Source of the DNA: Patella vulgata
Lineage: Eukaryota > Mollusca > Gastropoda > Patellidae
DNA: 64,000 nt
Assembly: GCF_932274485.2 (NCBI RefSeq)
Contig: NC_065882.2
Coordinates: 78,580,767-78,644,766, forward strand
Reading direction: 5' to 3'
Of the stretch, positions 25,001 to 38,100 are shown in pieces. Under the pieces are notes generated by a model, which had not been told where the DNA came from, did no database searches, and saw nothing but the letters and a program-made list of their open reading frames with translations. Position numbers and translations under genes: made by a program. Each line of letters opens with the position of its first letter. Within the stretch, counting starts at the first letter, position 1.

Positions 25001-28000
25001 ATTTTTCGCCATTTTCAAAACCCGTCAAAACGACATAACGACAGTATTAGTGAGAGCATACGTCAAAATAGACTTGGATATTAGAGACTTTTGACAAGCG
25101 GAATCTTTCACATACCCCGCCATAATGCACGGACTTTTTCTATTTGTTTCGTTTTCTCTTATCTAGTTAAAGTCAATAAATTATTATTTTTTTGAATTGT
25201 CAGATATCCTCTGACAGTCTCATATAACAACTTTTTTTTCGAAGGAATTGTTAGTGAGCAGGAATTCGACCATGTATCTGTTATCGCTCGTTACATTTTT
25301 GCGTCTCTTCCGTTTCTTCAAATCGTTGTTACGCAACTCTTAAAATTATATTTGGAACGCGTTTAACCAGTTGTATCACATATGTGATAATGACTGGCAC
25401 CAATATTGCTCTGTGATAACGTCATGTTTGATATTTAAATAGATGTTTCAATATTCGTATAATTTCTGGAGACAGATTAACGTGTATTACAATTCTAAAT
25501 AAGTTGGTATATGAAATAATATTTGTTAAAAAGGCAACCAAATTAATATATAGCCAATAGCAAAAATTTCATGCACCAACTTTGCCTTATTAGTAGATCG
25601 GCTAAGCATAAAAAACGTTAAATTCTTGAGTAAAGCATGAAACAATCATACAGTGCAAGGGTACAATAAAACAAAGGTTCATTTACAAAAATGGACCACC
25701 AAAAATGACGTGCCCTGAAAGCCGCCATCTTATCAGAAATTGTTAAAAAAACTTATTGGTTAAAAATGGGTAATTTGGGGGACCATCTTGGAATTCAAAA
25801 TGGCGGTTACCATGTGGGGAGGGCGCGGGGAGGGGGCATTGCTTTTATGGGAAAACGTTCAGGCTTTACTCTTGTACTGATTCTAGCGGAGTTCACCCAT
25901 TTAATGAATTAGCCGCTCTACTACATATTTCGGGATTCCTATGTAGATTCTATCAGCCCGATATCTATAATTAAATCTAATATAAACACAGACACATCTA
26001 TGTTTGGTTTCTGTACATAGACAGGTAAATATATGGTTCTTTTCTATTATAGAATCCTTTGTTTACAAAGTACACATTAAATTCAACCCACTACCTAGCT
26101 GTCTTTCTAAGCTTGGGCGTCACGGTGGGTAAGTGGGTAAGACGCTGGCTCGTTAGCCTAGAGGTCGGGTGTTCGATCCCTGCATTGGCCGAGAAAGTTC
26201 ATCCAGAATTTCCGGCGTGGTTCCCCCTTGTCAGTGATGCAGGATGGAGGGTCTGACAGGGATAACCTGTCTAATCGTTCGAATGGGAGGAAAACCGAGG
26301 TCCCGTGTACACATTGGCGTGCACGTAAAAGATCCCTTGACAGTTGGAATCCGATATAAGAGTAGGCCGTAGTGCCGCTGTCCGGGCACAATTTCCCTCA
26401 TAGCACACTGTATGACGTATGCCCGTCTTCATTAGCCCAGTTCGAAGCAGAACAGTAAGACATTAAACCCCATTTCATTTCATTTCATTTCTTTCTAAGC
26501 CTGTCTTTAGACGTCTGGCGGTAAAGACCACGGAACCCTAGTCGAAACGTCGCTCAGTAATACGCATTAATTGTACTCCATAAAATTGTGACCTGTGTAT
26601 TCCCAGTCCAATTACTAAATGCCATTGAAACAATTTGAATGACTTAATTCTCTGCCATTTTGGTTTATTTTAGAAATAAGAGCATCTTGAAATAAATGAA
26701 ATTGACCCGGGCTAGTCGATTACGTGTCAGTATTAGTTGTGTTAATCAGTGTAGTATAAACTGTCACGTCTCGGCTATGTAAACTTTACATTCCCACCAG
26801 GTTTCTTAATTTATAAACTAATTATATGTTGTATTTTTTGTTTTAAAAGCTTGGTAAACAAGTCAAGGCATCATTTAATTGTCATTGGGGAGGGGAGGGT
26901 ATGGTGGTGTTTTAGTGTACTATAAACTGTCACGTCTCGGCTATGTAAACTTTACATTCCCACCAGGTTTCTTAATTTATAAATTAATTATATGTTGTAT
27001 TTTTTGTTTAAAAAGCTTGGTGAACAAGTCAAGACATCATTTAATTGTCATTGGGGAGGGGAGGGGGGTATGGTGGTGTTCTAGTGGTCTAACGCTTCGG
27101 CTTTAAATAGTAAGGTATGTGGCCGAGTCAAGTGGCGAAGTTTCGATTTCAAGAATGTACGCAGGGGTAGGGTTGCCTGTCCAACCACGTGGGACTTTCT
27201 CCGTCGAGCCTCCAGCTTCCTTTACGCGCAAGTGAATTATTTAATTAATATGTCACTTCCTTAATCATAAAATGCAGCACATTTCTATATTGTTCGTTGT
27301 CACGTTATAACCTTTACTTGAAGAATAAATGAATAATTATCCGCCCCTAGTCATCTGTGATATCAGTAATATTATAATGTGTGCACCTATCCACCACACC
27401 CCTTAGCTCTCACTCTCACATGTCTATTCGTGGTGCTTCAGATAGAACAAGCATTGTGTTCTGCAGCACATCCTTCTTCCTGTTAATTATTTCATATTAC
27501 GCAGTCTAATGATGTTTAGATCTTTTCTACTATTTTTTTTTCTTGAAAATTCGATCTGCCAAGCATTACCAAGGAGTAAAAAAAACTGCCGACTCAATAT
27601 AAACCTATTACCACTGGCCATTCTAATATAGACATGTTAAATAAACTTTGTTCTCTGGAGTTTCTTACAATCTGATGGTTGTGCTGACAGCTATATGTAA
27701 ATGTTTATAATACAGTGTATTAACTCAATGATTGTATATACCTAATCTTTGATGTATAGGACAGAATCGGATCAAGTGTTTCCTTCCTGATTTACCAGGT
27801 TCCAAAAGGTCATTCTAGGATTACTTTGACCTTAATTAGGGTAAATGCATTCAAACGAATATTATGGTGACTTATTAGATACTGATTTCAAACAATACCA
27901 TTGAGCAGGCTGTCTTAACGCCGGGGATGGGGGCGAATGGTTAGCACGTGCGCGTTGTATCATAAGGTCTGTCATTAAGTAAACGGGCGTGGTTTCGATC

Positions 28001-29085
28001 CCCCAGTTGTACGGGACAAGGAATAGGGTCGTCTGTCCAATCTCGTGGGTTTTCTCCGGCCCGCGCCCCCCCTCCCCGGTTTCCTCCAACTGCTAAAGAC
28101 CCCTACGCGCAGGCGAATTATTGAAATAAAATTGAACCGTGTGTTAGTCTCGAAATGACCTCGTTTGTGTCGAGTGGATGTTAAACCCCCATCTCTTTGC
28201 CATTAAGACAACGATGATAATTATGTATTTTTTACCCTGAAAAGTAGATTGACAACCATAACGATTTTTAAATGTTATATGCAAAACTATCCATATAAAC
28301 TTGTCAATTATTCTGCGTTTGAATATGAATATTGCCAGGATAATCGTAGCTTTATTTTGCCCGCGCCATATAGACCAGTCTTAACAATAACACGGGGTAC
28401 GGGACAATTCGTCCCCTGATAACTTGTACCCTGATAACTCGATCCCAGACAATTCGTCCCCTGGATAATTTGTCCCCAGATAATTCGTCGCCGGAAAATT
28501 AGTCCCCTAGGACTATTCGTCCCCTAGGTTTATTTATTCCCTAGGTCTATTCGCCCCCTAATTAAGATCAACAGCTAATTCTAAAGAAATTGAAACTAAC
28601 TGATGTCTGGTCTACATTGTTTTATCATACACAATAATGCATATTGATTTTAGTCAAGTGCAGTATTGATAGTGGAACTACCAGTATTGTTGTTCAGGGA
28701 CAAACAGTCCTAGCGGATGAATTGTCTTAGGTGACGAATATTCCGGGCACAAATTGTTCATGGGGACTGATTGTCCGGGGACAAATAGCCCTAGGGGACG
28801 AATAGTCCTATGGGACTAATAGTCCTGATACGAATTTTCCGGCAACGAATTGTCCTCAGGTAGGAGTTGTCCTGGTACGAATTGTCAGAGGACGAATTGT
28901 TCAGGGACAAATTGTCCTAGAGCCTTATTCTGCGTTTGAATATGAATATTGCCAGGGTAATCGTAGCTTTATTTCGCAGGCGCAATATATACCAGTCTTA
29001 ACAATAATACTGGATTAGTTGGCACATTACCTTAGTTATCCTAATACTGAACATTACAAACTTCTCAATTCGATCGGAATAAGGA

Positions 29086-29118
<33 letters not shown>

Positions 29119-32100
29119 AACGTCCACTTGACACAAACTAAGTCTTTTCGGGACTAACATGGTTCGATTTTATTTCAATAATTCGTACGGGTCTTTAGCA
29201 GTGGGAGGAAACCGGAGGACCCGGGGAAAACCCACGAGATTGGACAGGCGACCCTACACCTTGTCACGTACAGACGGGGAATCGAAACCACGCTAGTTGA
29301 CTCAATGACAGACCTTATGATACAACGCGCATAGATAGCTAACTATTCAGCCATCCAACACCCAGGAATAATTATTGCCAACGTAAACGGGGCTATAGTT
29401 TGTCCGCGTTACTTAGATCAGCCATAAACATAAAACGGCATAAAATGTTCGCGAAGTTTACCTTGCTTGTCCTAACACTGGCCTTTTAAACTTGGCTCGA
29501 GAGCATGAATTTCGATCTGTACAACAATGAAAATGGTTGTGACACATTAAACGGAAATTTCACCGCTCACAACGTCAACCTTTGCCTCCATTCCATATTA
29601 TATCGTTAATCAACGCAGTATTGTCAGGGATCGGATATCCAACTAAACCTGTGGCAGAAAAATCAAACAAAAAATACATTTTAACATTGCCAGATTTAAA
29701 TGGGAAATAATTGCACCAAACAGTAACAATATTATATCTATGTAACAGACATCATAATGTGCTTTATTACCCAATAACACATTCTACAGTGTGATAAATT
29801 TCATAATCTACTGAGATATATATCGCTTTACATGAATTTGATTGGTCAATTAAAAAGGAACTACTTTTTTTATTTAAAAAAAACAATCAAAAGTAACCTT
29901 ATTTTTATAAAAAAAAAAGGGAACTATTTTATTTCCTAGATCTTGATGGTAACATTGGGTCAATATAAATAACTTTTGAATGGTTGAATTGCTGTCAAAA
30001 CATGATGTATTACGTCAGTAAAGGTTAAATCTATAGCAAAGAATTATATTTATTTATATTTTATTTGTGCATGTAAGAATGGATTGGGTAATAAATAAAT
30101 TCTCCTACGAATCTTTTTTGATATCAAAAAATATCAACACTCGTCGAAAAAGTGGTTTTTTTTTTTGGATATCAAAAAAAGACTCGTAGTAGATTATATA
30201 TCAACACACAAAAAATAATTCATGACGCGTGAAACACGTTCGGTGAACTCGTAACAGACCTGCGCTTGATAACGACTTGTGAAATCTTGTTGAACCGTCG
30301 AAGTGTAATAAACCATAGTAATTGTTATTCCATAAAAAGTGTGTTATTTGATTATGCCCCAATTACTAAATGCCATTCAAAGAACATCTCTAATAGACAT
30401 TGATTAATTTGACATGCCATTCCGTCTGAAAATTATTATCTGTATATGTATAGCATTATAATTATACATTGACAACAGTTGATTCCTGTATATAATTAAT
30501 ACGCAACATATCTTTTGACCCCAGTATTCGCATTACATAACCCCTGGGGGTGGAATACAAAACATAAAACCGAGACTGTACTCAAAATGGATGCTTAAAA
30601 TAACCAGAATTGCAATGATAATAAAGTAGCAAGGCGCCATTAGAATGGTTCGCTAAAATATCAGATTTTTTCATGGTTTTATCTATGCTATTATCTTCTT
30701 ATATAAATCTAAATACCAAATCTAGATAATTTTCCGGTATGGATTAAGTCAAATTTTTTTTTAAAAAAAAAACAAAAAAAACAAAAATTCTCAAACAATT
30801 CCACATATCCCAGTAAATACTGAACGGAATTGAACCACTCTTGGTCTGATATTTCTATGAGAAGTTCATCTTTCACGATTGTGTAGTTTTTAAGTCATTC
30901 TAAGATGACTCAAAATGGATGCTTAAAATAACCAGAATTGCAATGATAATAAAGTAGCAAGGCGCCATTAGAATGGTTCGCTAAAATATCAGATTTTTTC
31001 ATGGTTTTATCTATGCTATTATCTTCTTATATAAATCTAAATACCAACGCTAGATAATTTTCCGGTATGGATTCAGTCAAATTTAAAAAAAAAAAAAAAA
31101 AAACAAAAAAAAAAAATTCTCAAACAATTCCACATATCCCAGTAAATACTGAACGGAATTGAACCACTCTTGGTCTGATATTTCTATGAGAAGTTCATCT
31201 TTCACGATTGTGTAGTTTTTAAGTCATTCTAAGATGACGCATCGAGACTTTAACTCAAGTTGATTGTTTGCGGACTAATTTATAGATTTAAATCAAATAC
31301 TTTGCAAATAGTGCTGACTAAAAGTCGAATACAATGAACGGTTCATTGCCTTGAACAAATTAAAAGTAAAGCAACAATCAATCAGCTTTAATGTTCAGTA
31401 CAATCTTGGAGAGAGAGAGAAATGGGGTTTAACGTCCACTCGACACAAATTAGGTCATTTCTGGACTAACATGCGGTTCAATTTTATTTCAATCATTTGC
31501 TTGCGCGTAGGGGTCTTTAGCAGTGGGGGGAAACCGGGGGACCCGGAGAAAACCCACGACAGGCGACCCTACTCCTTGTCACGTACAACCGGGGAATCGA
31601 AACCCCGCCAGTAGACTCAATGACAGACCGTATGATACAGCGCGCGTGTGCTAACCATTCGGCCATCCAACCCCCAGTACAATCTTGGACATTTATAAGA
31701 AATACTATGTGGCATATAGCTATGTTATCGGGATATGTCAATTGGCCTGATATTTAATGCTTGGGCTATCCATAACACACGATTCCACGACCTTCCATTC
31801 CAGACTTATGTTCCGTTTTCAGCAAACTTTGTGAACTGTAAAATTTAGTGTAAAGCTTTATGAGAGTATGAACCGTGTCGCGTTGCGCCCCCTTTCCGTA
31901 AACCTGTGAACCCCAGAGGCAACAATTTTTAACAAAACGTTTCGATATTCAGCACGTAGCAACATTCTGTGCCACAGTTTTCGCCCTTTTCCAAAACCAA
32001 TGCAGACGTGAGTTAAGTATGGATTTTTTGTTCTCAAATTTGTTGTGAAGAATATAGTCTGTGCGGGAATTAATCCTATTTTTTCAAATTTTGTGTGAAG

Positions 32101-35100
32101 CATCGAGATCAAGGGTGAGCCCTGTTGATTTTCATGGTTTTACAATAAAACAAACAAAATGAAAGGGTGTTCAGCGTCCCATCATTCATCATTAATTTGG
32201 CTTACGAATACGGGTATGCTATGAAGGTAATTTTGCACTAAAAACAAATGAAATGAAATGGGGTTTAACGTCCTCGGCCATCAACGGGATAGAACCCGAC
32301 ACTGCCCGGTTATTAAGCCGGGGCCACACTTTACAATACGCTTAACATTTATGTTGAACTAGAATCGATTAACAGCTGTCTCGATCACCCCCTGGTTTTT
32401 AAGCCGGGGCCACAGTTTACAATAAGCCTGGCATTGTGTTAAAATAGAATCGATTAGCAGCTTTCTCGGTTATCAACGTACTGATTCCGGCACCGCCTGG
32501 TTTTAAAGCCGGGGCCACATTTTACAATACGTCTAACATTATGCTGAAAAAGGATCGATGAGCAGCTTTCTCGGTCATCAATGTACTGATTCCGGCACCG
32601 CCTGGTTTTAAAGCCGGGGCCACATTTTACAATACGTCTAACATTATGCTGAAAAAGGATCGATGAGCAGCTTTCTCGGTCATCAATGTACTGATTACGG
32701 CACCGCCTGGTTTTAAAGCCGGGGCCACATTTTACAATACGTCTAACATTATGCTGAAAAAGGATCGATGAGCAGCTTTCTCGGACATCAACGATATAGA
32801 ACCCGGCACCTCCTGGTTTTTAAGCCGGGGCCACAGTATACAATAAGCCTGGCATTATGTTAAAATAGAATCGATTAGCAGCCTACTCGGTCGTCTTTGG
32901 GATCGACCCCTGGTTTAGTGAATCGTTTTCACTTTACAGTCTTAAGAGTTTACCATTTCAGATCATTACCAAGAGTTTACCATTTCAGATCATTACCAAG
33001 GTCAATTGTTTTTTCATAACAATATTATCAGCAGAGTTGTATCGTGTATCTGTAATCCTTGAATTGAGTTCTCCATTTATTATACATGTTAAGTAGATTT
33101 AACAGACTTTACTTCTGTTATTTCAGCATTGATTTTGCCATGTTGTGATTGGGGTCAAAGATTTCAAAGTGGTTATGTAGGCGAAGTAAAGCCTTTCTCG
33201 ACATTTAGAGGAAAATAATCCATATTTCATTAAACATATTTTGATTTTCGATAACTAAATACACTTTTACACTGTAAATAGAATTTTGTTAATAGTTAAA
33301 TGGTGTTTCAAGATGAGGTTTTCCCTGTTTGTTTAATTTATCGATTCACCTGTAAATGAGAAGTGCCTGGGGTTGTTGACGGTATATTTCTATATCGAAA
33401 TAAAAAGGCCGAGGTGCAATTTAGCACTCTAAATGATCATTATTTGTCGATTAATTAATAAAACGCATACAATCTTCAATATTATCTTTCAAGAACATCA
33501 ATACTGTCATTTCTATGCCGTTTATGGCTATATTGATTTGTCTTATATTAAGTGCAGGATGACTGCACTACCCACAAGCATGCAAACCTCCCAGCACAAT
33601 ATGCAAATATGATAATGAATACAGCCTGAAGCGTATCCTGGATTAAATGTATATAGTTTGTCGTTTTAAGTTTGTTGCTTGGGGATTATAACCTATTGAT
33701 TAAAATCGTATTTGATAGAGACCATGGGTTACAACAGAATAGCTAGATTTCTTTATGAATGCTTTCTTGGGAATCCGAAATGTGCACCCGCGCTAAGGCT
33801 CGAATATGCCAGTACCCTGGTTACAACAATAAACAATCAATGCACACGTCTTGTCAAAACTACAAACACTGATAAATTCGCTGTCACATAAAGTAATTGA
33901 ATGCAATTTTCAATATATTAATTTTCAATTATCGATTTTTGAACTATTATAGCACGAATTGCCAGTTCTTTATCTAAATCTTAAAAAATGCTTCTTTAGC
34001 GATGTTACGTGACCATATTAGGGAATTTCACTGTGTTGGTGTGATAATGTCTTCGATCGTCCATTACCGTACCATGGTCAAGTCGATAGACATGGATATC
34101 CAGGCGTGGAATCTGGGGACATATACGAAATTAAAATACCACCGATATTCAAATAGTTGTAATGGACGAGCAAGCGGACTTCCACGAGTCATCCACAGTC
34201 CACAGATTATAAATTTGAATAATTCCTTAAACTAAGGGGCTTATGAGGCGATCGAATTGGCAGCGAGGGCTTAAGACGCATGGCATCCCATTCGTTACAC
34301 ATTGATCGTTTTACTTGGCATTTAGTCCGGGAGCTAGGTAGGTGTTGTTCAACATGGAAGGTGCGGAAGGTTTGTGATGCCAGTGGTGTATGGCTGGGTT
34401 AGGAGACCCCAGAAACCCAAATCTTAAGTTACGCCAGTGGTGGGTGTGGTAGGAGGAGCCACCCATAGTACTCCCAAAAATTGGTTTATTCAACATGGAA
34501 GGTGCAAGTCCCACTTCAATGGCATTTGATAGAGAAATATACTCTGAATTAGGAAATATAACTTAAGAATGGGATTTTTGGTGGAAAGGCCACTTAAGAA
34601 GAGGTCAAAGGTCACTAATTAGCAATTTTTCGATTTTACTCAAAATTATATTTCCAGTATCTCGTGGTCTATTCCAAGTATATTACACAAAACTGCATGG
34701 ATATTTTTGATACTGCTGGGAGCAAAACTATGAGACATAAAATAAATGAAGTTTTAGTTAAAAGTATGACATAAACTCAAAAATAACAAAAATATCACCT
34801 GACCCCCATCGGTAATTAAAATGTTAATCAACATGAAAGGTGGGAGTGAGAAACCATGCCTAAATTGTACGGAATGATATCAGAAATCATTATTATCAAC
34901 TTTAGAATGAAATTGCTGGTGGTCAGTGTACTTAAGAAGAGAATAATGCTGGTTCGCACCGAATGACCCCTAATTAGAAATTTAATTAACCGGACCTCCT
35001 AGTTAGTGAAACAACGCCTTATTCACTGAGCAAGCGCCTTACTCAGTGAGCCACCGCGGCTCCAACAGTATATAGAAATGACCCAAGTATATGAGTGCTA

Positions 35101-38100
35101 TATGGTAGGTCCTTCTACGCCGCGTTCATATATATTTAATGTAAAATCAATCATTCAGGCAATTTTAAAGACTGTCAATATTTATTATACAAGTAGTAGA
35201 CGATTATACGATTGACAAGTCATACAATAATATTAGATTTTTGAATAATTTATACAATTCGTGTGTATGCATTCAATCTATTTATCAAATTTCCAATATA
35301 TATTTCTTTTGAATGTATTGTTCAATGAGACGTTCAACCCTACATTATTTTTAAATTTACACGCCTGCTAAAGGGTTGGTCGTGGGAGGGGGCGGTACGA
35401 GTGGTCTGTCATTGCTGTGCATTAGGGGAATAATGTCTGCCTTTGAGTCGAGTGCTGACAAGCCGTTGGTACGCCTGCATGTTCCTGAAGCAACGACCGC
35501 GAGTTTAGTTAAGGCGAGATCAAGCCTTCTATTGACGATGGTACGCCCGCAGAACCCAATAGTGATTTCCAGGTCTATCGATGGCTTAAGACCCCTATGA
35601 TTGATCAAATTATTGAAATAATAATTGGCATGTTAATATCATCCAAAGCATGGGTCAGAAACTTACACATAAACTAAAATCACCCAAATCATGTGCCAGA
35701 AACTTATACATCACCCAAATCATATGTCAGAAACCCACACACAGGCTAATATTCAAATTATATGCCAGAAACCTACAGATAGGCTAACATTATTCAAATC
35801 ATATGCCAGAAACTCACACGTAAACTAACATGACCCAAATCATATTCCAGAAACCCACACAGGCTAGCATACTTCAAATCATATTCCAGAAACCCACACA
35901 GGCTAGCATACTTCAAATCATATGCCAGAAGCCCACAGATAGGCTAACATCATTCAAATCATATGCCAGAAACCAACACATAGACTAACATGAACCCAAT
36001 CATATGCCAGAAACCCATGGATAGGCTAACATCCTTCAAATCATTATGCAAGATACTTACACGTCAGATACCAAGCTGTTTACCTCTCACATATTTGTAT
36101 TCCCAAACCTCAATCTCGGCAGAGGCAAACTCGTTAAAATCCTGTGTTGTTTTACATTCTATTGAACAAAAGGAAATATTATTTGATATTAAGTTGTATG
36201 CAAATAACACGTAACGTTTATATTTGCTCATTACTTACGATTAGAAATTTCAATTCCCTCAAAAGGGTTTAAACATTTTGAAAAGAATGTTTGGATTTTA
36301 TCTCTTATTATCTGGGGCTTTGTTCAATTGTGAACTTATATAGTTAGAATCATAAAATAAATATTTATTTACAAATATCGAAGATTTAGGAACAGTTACT
36401 TCCTTAACCATGCATTATGCAAGAGCTTAATCTGTCTATTGCATATCTTTCTTTAGGGCATAAAATGTTATATAAATTATTAATTAGACATTAAAGGGAC
36501 CATCCCGATTTTAACAGAGTCTCAAAAATAAAAGTCCGTGTACGTAAGAAATCTAAGTGCCAAAATCTAGAGGAATGGATGGTGTATTTACCTGGCCCCA
36601 AAATGTCTGCTCAAAATATTGAGTCGTTTGGGCGTTAACGTCAAAACCGATTTCCGGACTCGTAACCCCTTTTAAGATTTCAGGTCAATTTTTTCGTTGG
36701 TTTGTCTGATAATGTATTGCCGATTTGAATGCGTTTTGTTGTTGATGAATAGATAATCGAGACTTCGTTTATTACCGTAACAACGGTAGTAATGACAATC
36801 GAAGATAGACCAAAATTGTATCGCCGATAGCTCGGTTCAGAATGGAGTAATTTGACTGAAATTTTCAGATTCAGTATTCTCTTTTCAATATTTATTTTGT
36901 AACTAATACAGCGAGAACTGCCACCAGCTCTTTATCTAATCGTACCAAATGCCGCTTATCACTGTCTAGATATCTAAAACATCATATACGATACAATCGA
37001 GCGATGTACAACAAATTGGAAAGCAGTTGATAATTAAGTTTTCCCAAGAACATACCTTTAATACCGTCTTGCTAAGTGGTCCTGAATTATAGAGTCGTAA
37101 AATCAAAAGAGCGTATTAATTTTTGGACAGGATGAACGCACCACCCTCATAATAATAAGCTACTATTCTAAATATACCTGACAAAGACTACCACAACTGC
37201 TAAGGAATAATTGCTTCCGTTAGTTACCGATAATCAGACGGACTGCACTTTTCGTTCAAACATAATTTGGATAGAGATAATCTTAGCTTAAATATATTCT
37301 GACGATTAATTAACGATTTTGATAAGAAAGTACCAGCAAATGATGACCTATAATTACCCCGTTCGTCAACTGTAATTACGGTGTTAACCTACCTGACCTC
37401 TAGACTATCTTTAATTGGTTAATAATATCAGAGAGCAGAGATTCTTCTAGAACATATATCATCCAGAACATGATTGTCTAGTTCGATGACATATTAATCT
37501 TAATTTCATCAGAATTTGTTTAGGAAGTCGCGGTGAACATGTCCTGGGTTCGCTTCCGGCGATAGCCAAGAAAGTTCCTTTGGGCTTTTTGGCGTGGTGT
37601 AGGATCGGGGAGGGGGGGGGGGGGGTCGGGCTAACATGGAACAGTGTATATTCGTTCAAATGGGACTTACGTATTATTCAATTTTATTTCAAACATTCGT
37701 TTGTGCGTAGGGGTCTTTAGCAGTGGAATTAAACGGGGAAACGGAAGAAGACCCTTGATGTTATCCTTGCCACGTACAGGCGAGCAAGCGAATCCATACA
37801 ACAAGACCGTACAAGCTTCTGCTATAATATTATTATTTTATTACGTGAACAGCTGGAAGAGATATGTGTTTTCAGTGGCAGTGATCAGAAAGCACACAGA
37901 AAGAGACATGCTATTTTTTATTTCCGGTTCTGAATATTGGCTGACCGTTTTATTCATTAGCACCATATTGACACTTTCACGCATTATAAAAAAAAATATC
38001 TCTTATAATCACAATTTTCTGATCATTTACTAGCAGATTCTCTGTCATCACAAATCTCTTTTTCCCACGCAAGATTTCAAAGTTGTTAATGAACATTAAA

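Larger units (their letters stand above)
33001..35634. other. Mostly unassigned intronic sequence
   Basis: Apart from the family D half at 33806 and the repeat pair at 34490, nothing is supported. A frame at 35376-35600 is open on both strands, with no family match. 31690-32164, 36966-37500, 37801-38291, 38581-38892, 39643-40121, 40613-41372 also hold nothing recognisable. Confidence 0.4.

Noticed and set aside
35357-35608. Overlapping frames on both strands (74 and 83 codons)
   Set aside because: Low stop density over 250 GC-richer bases. No motif and no splice context.
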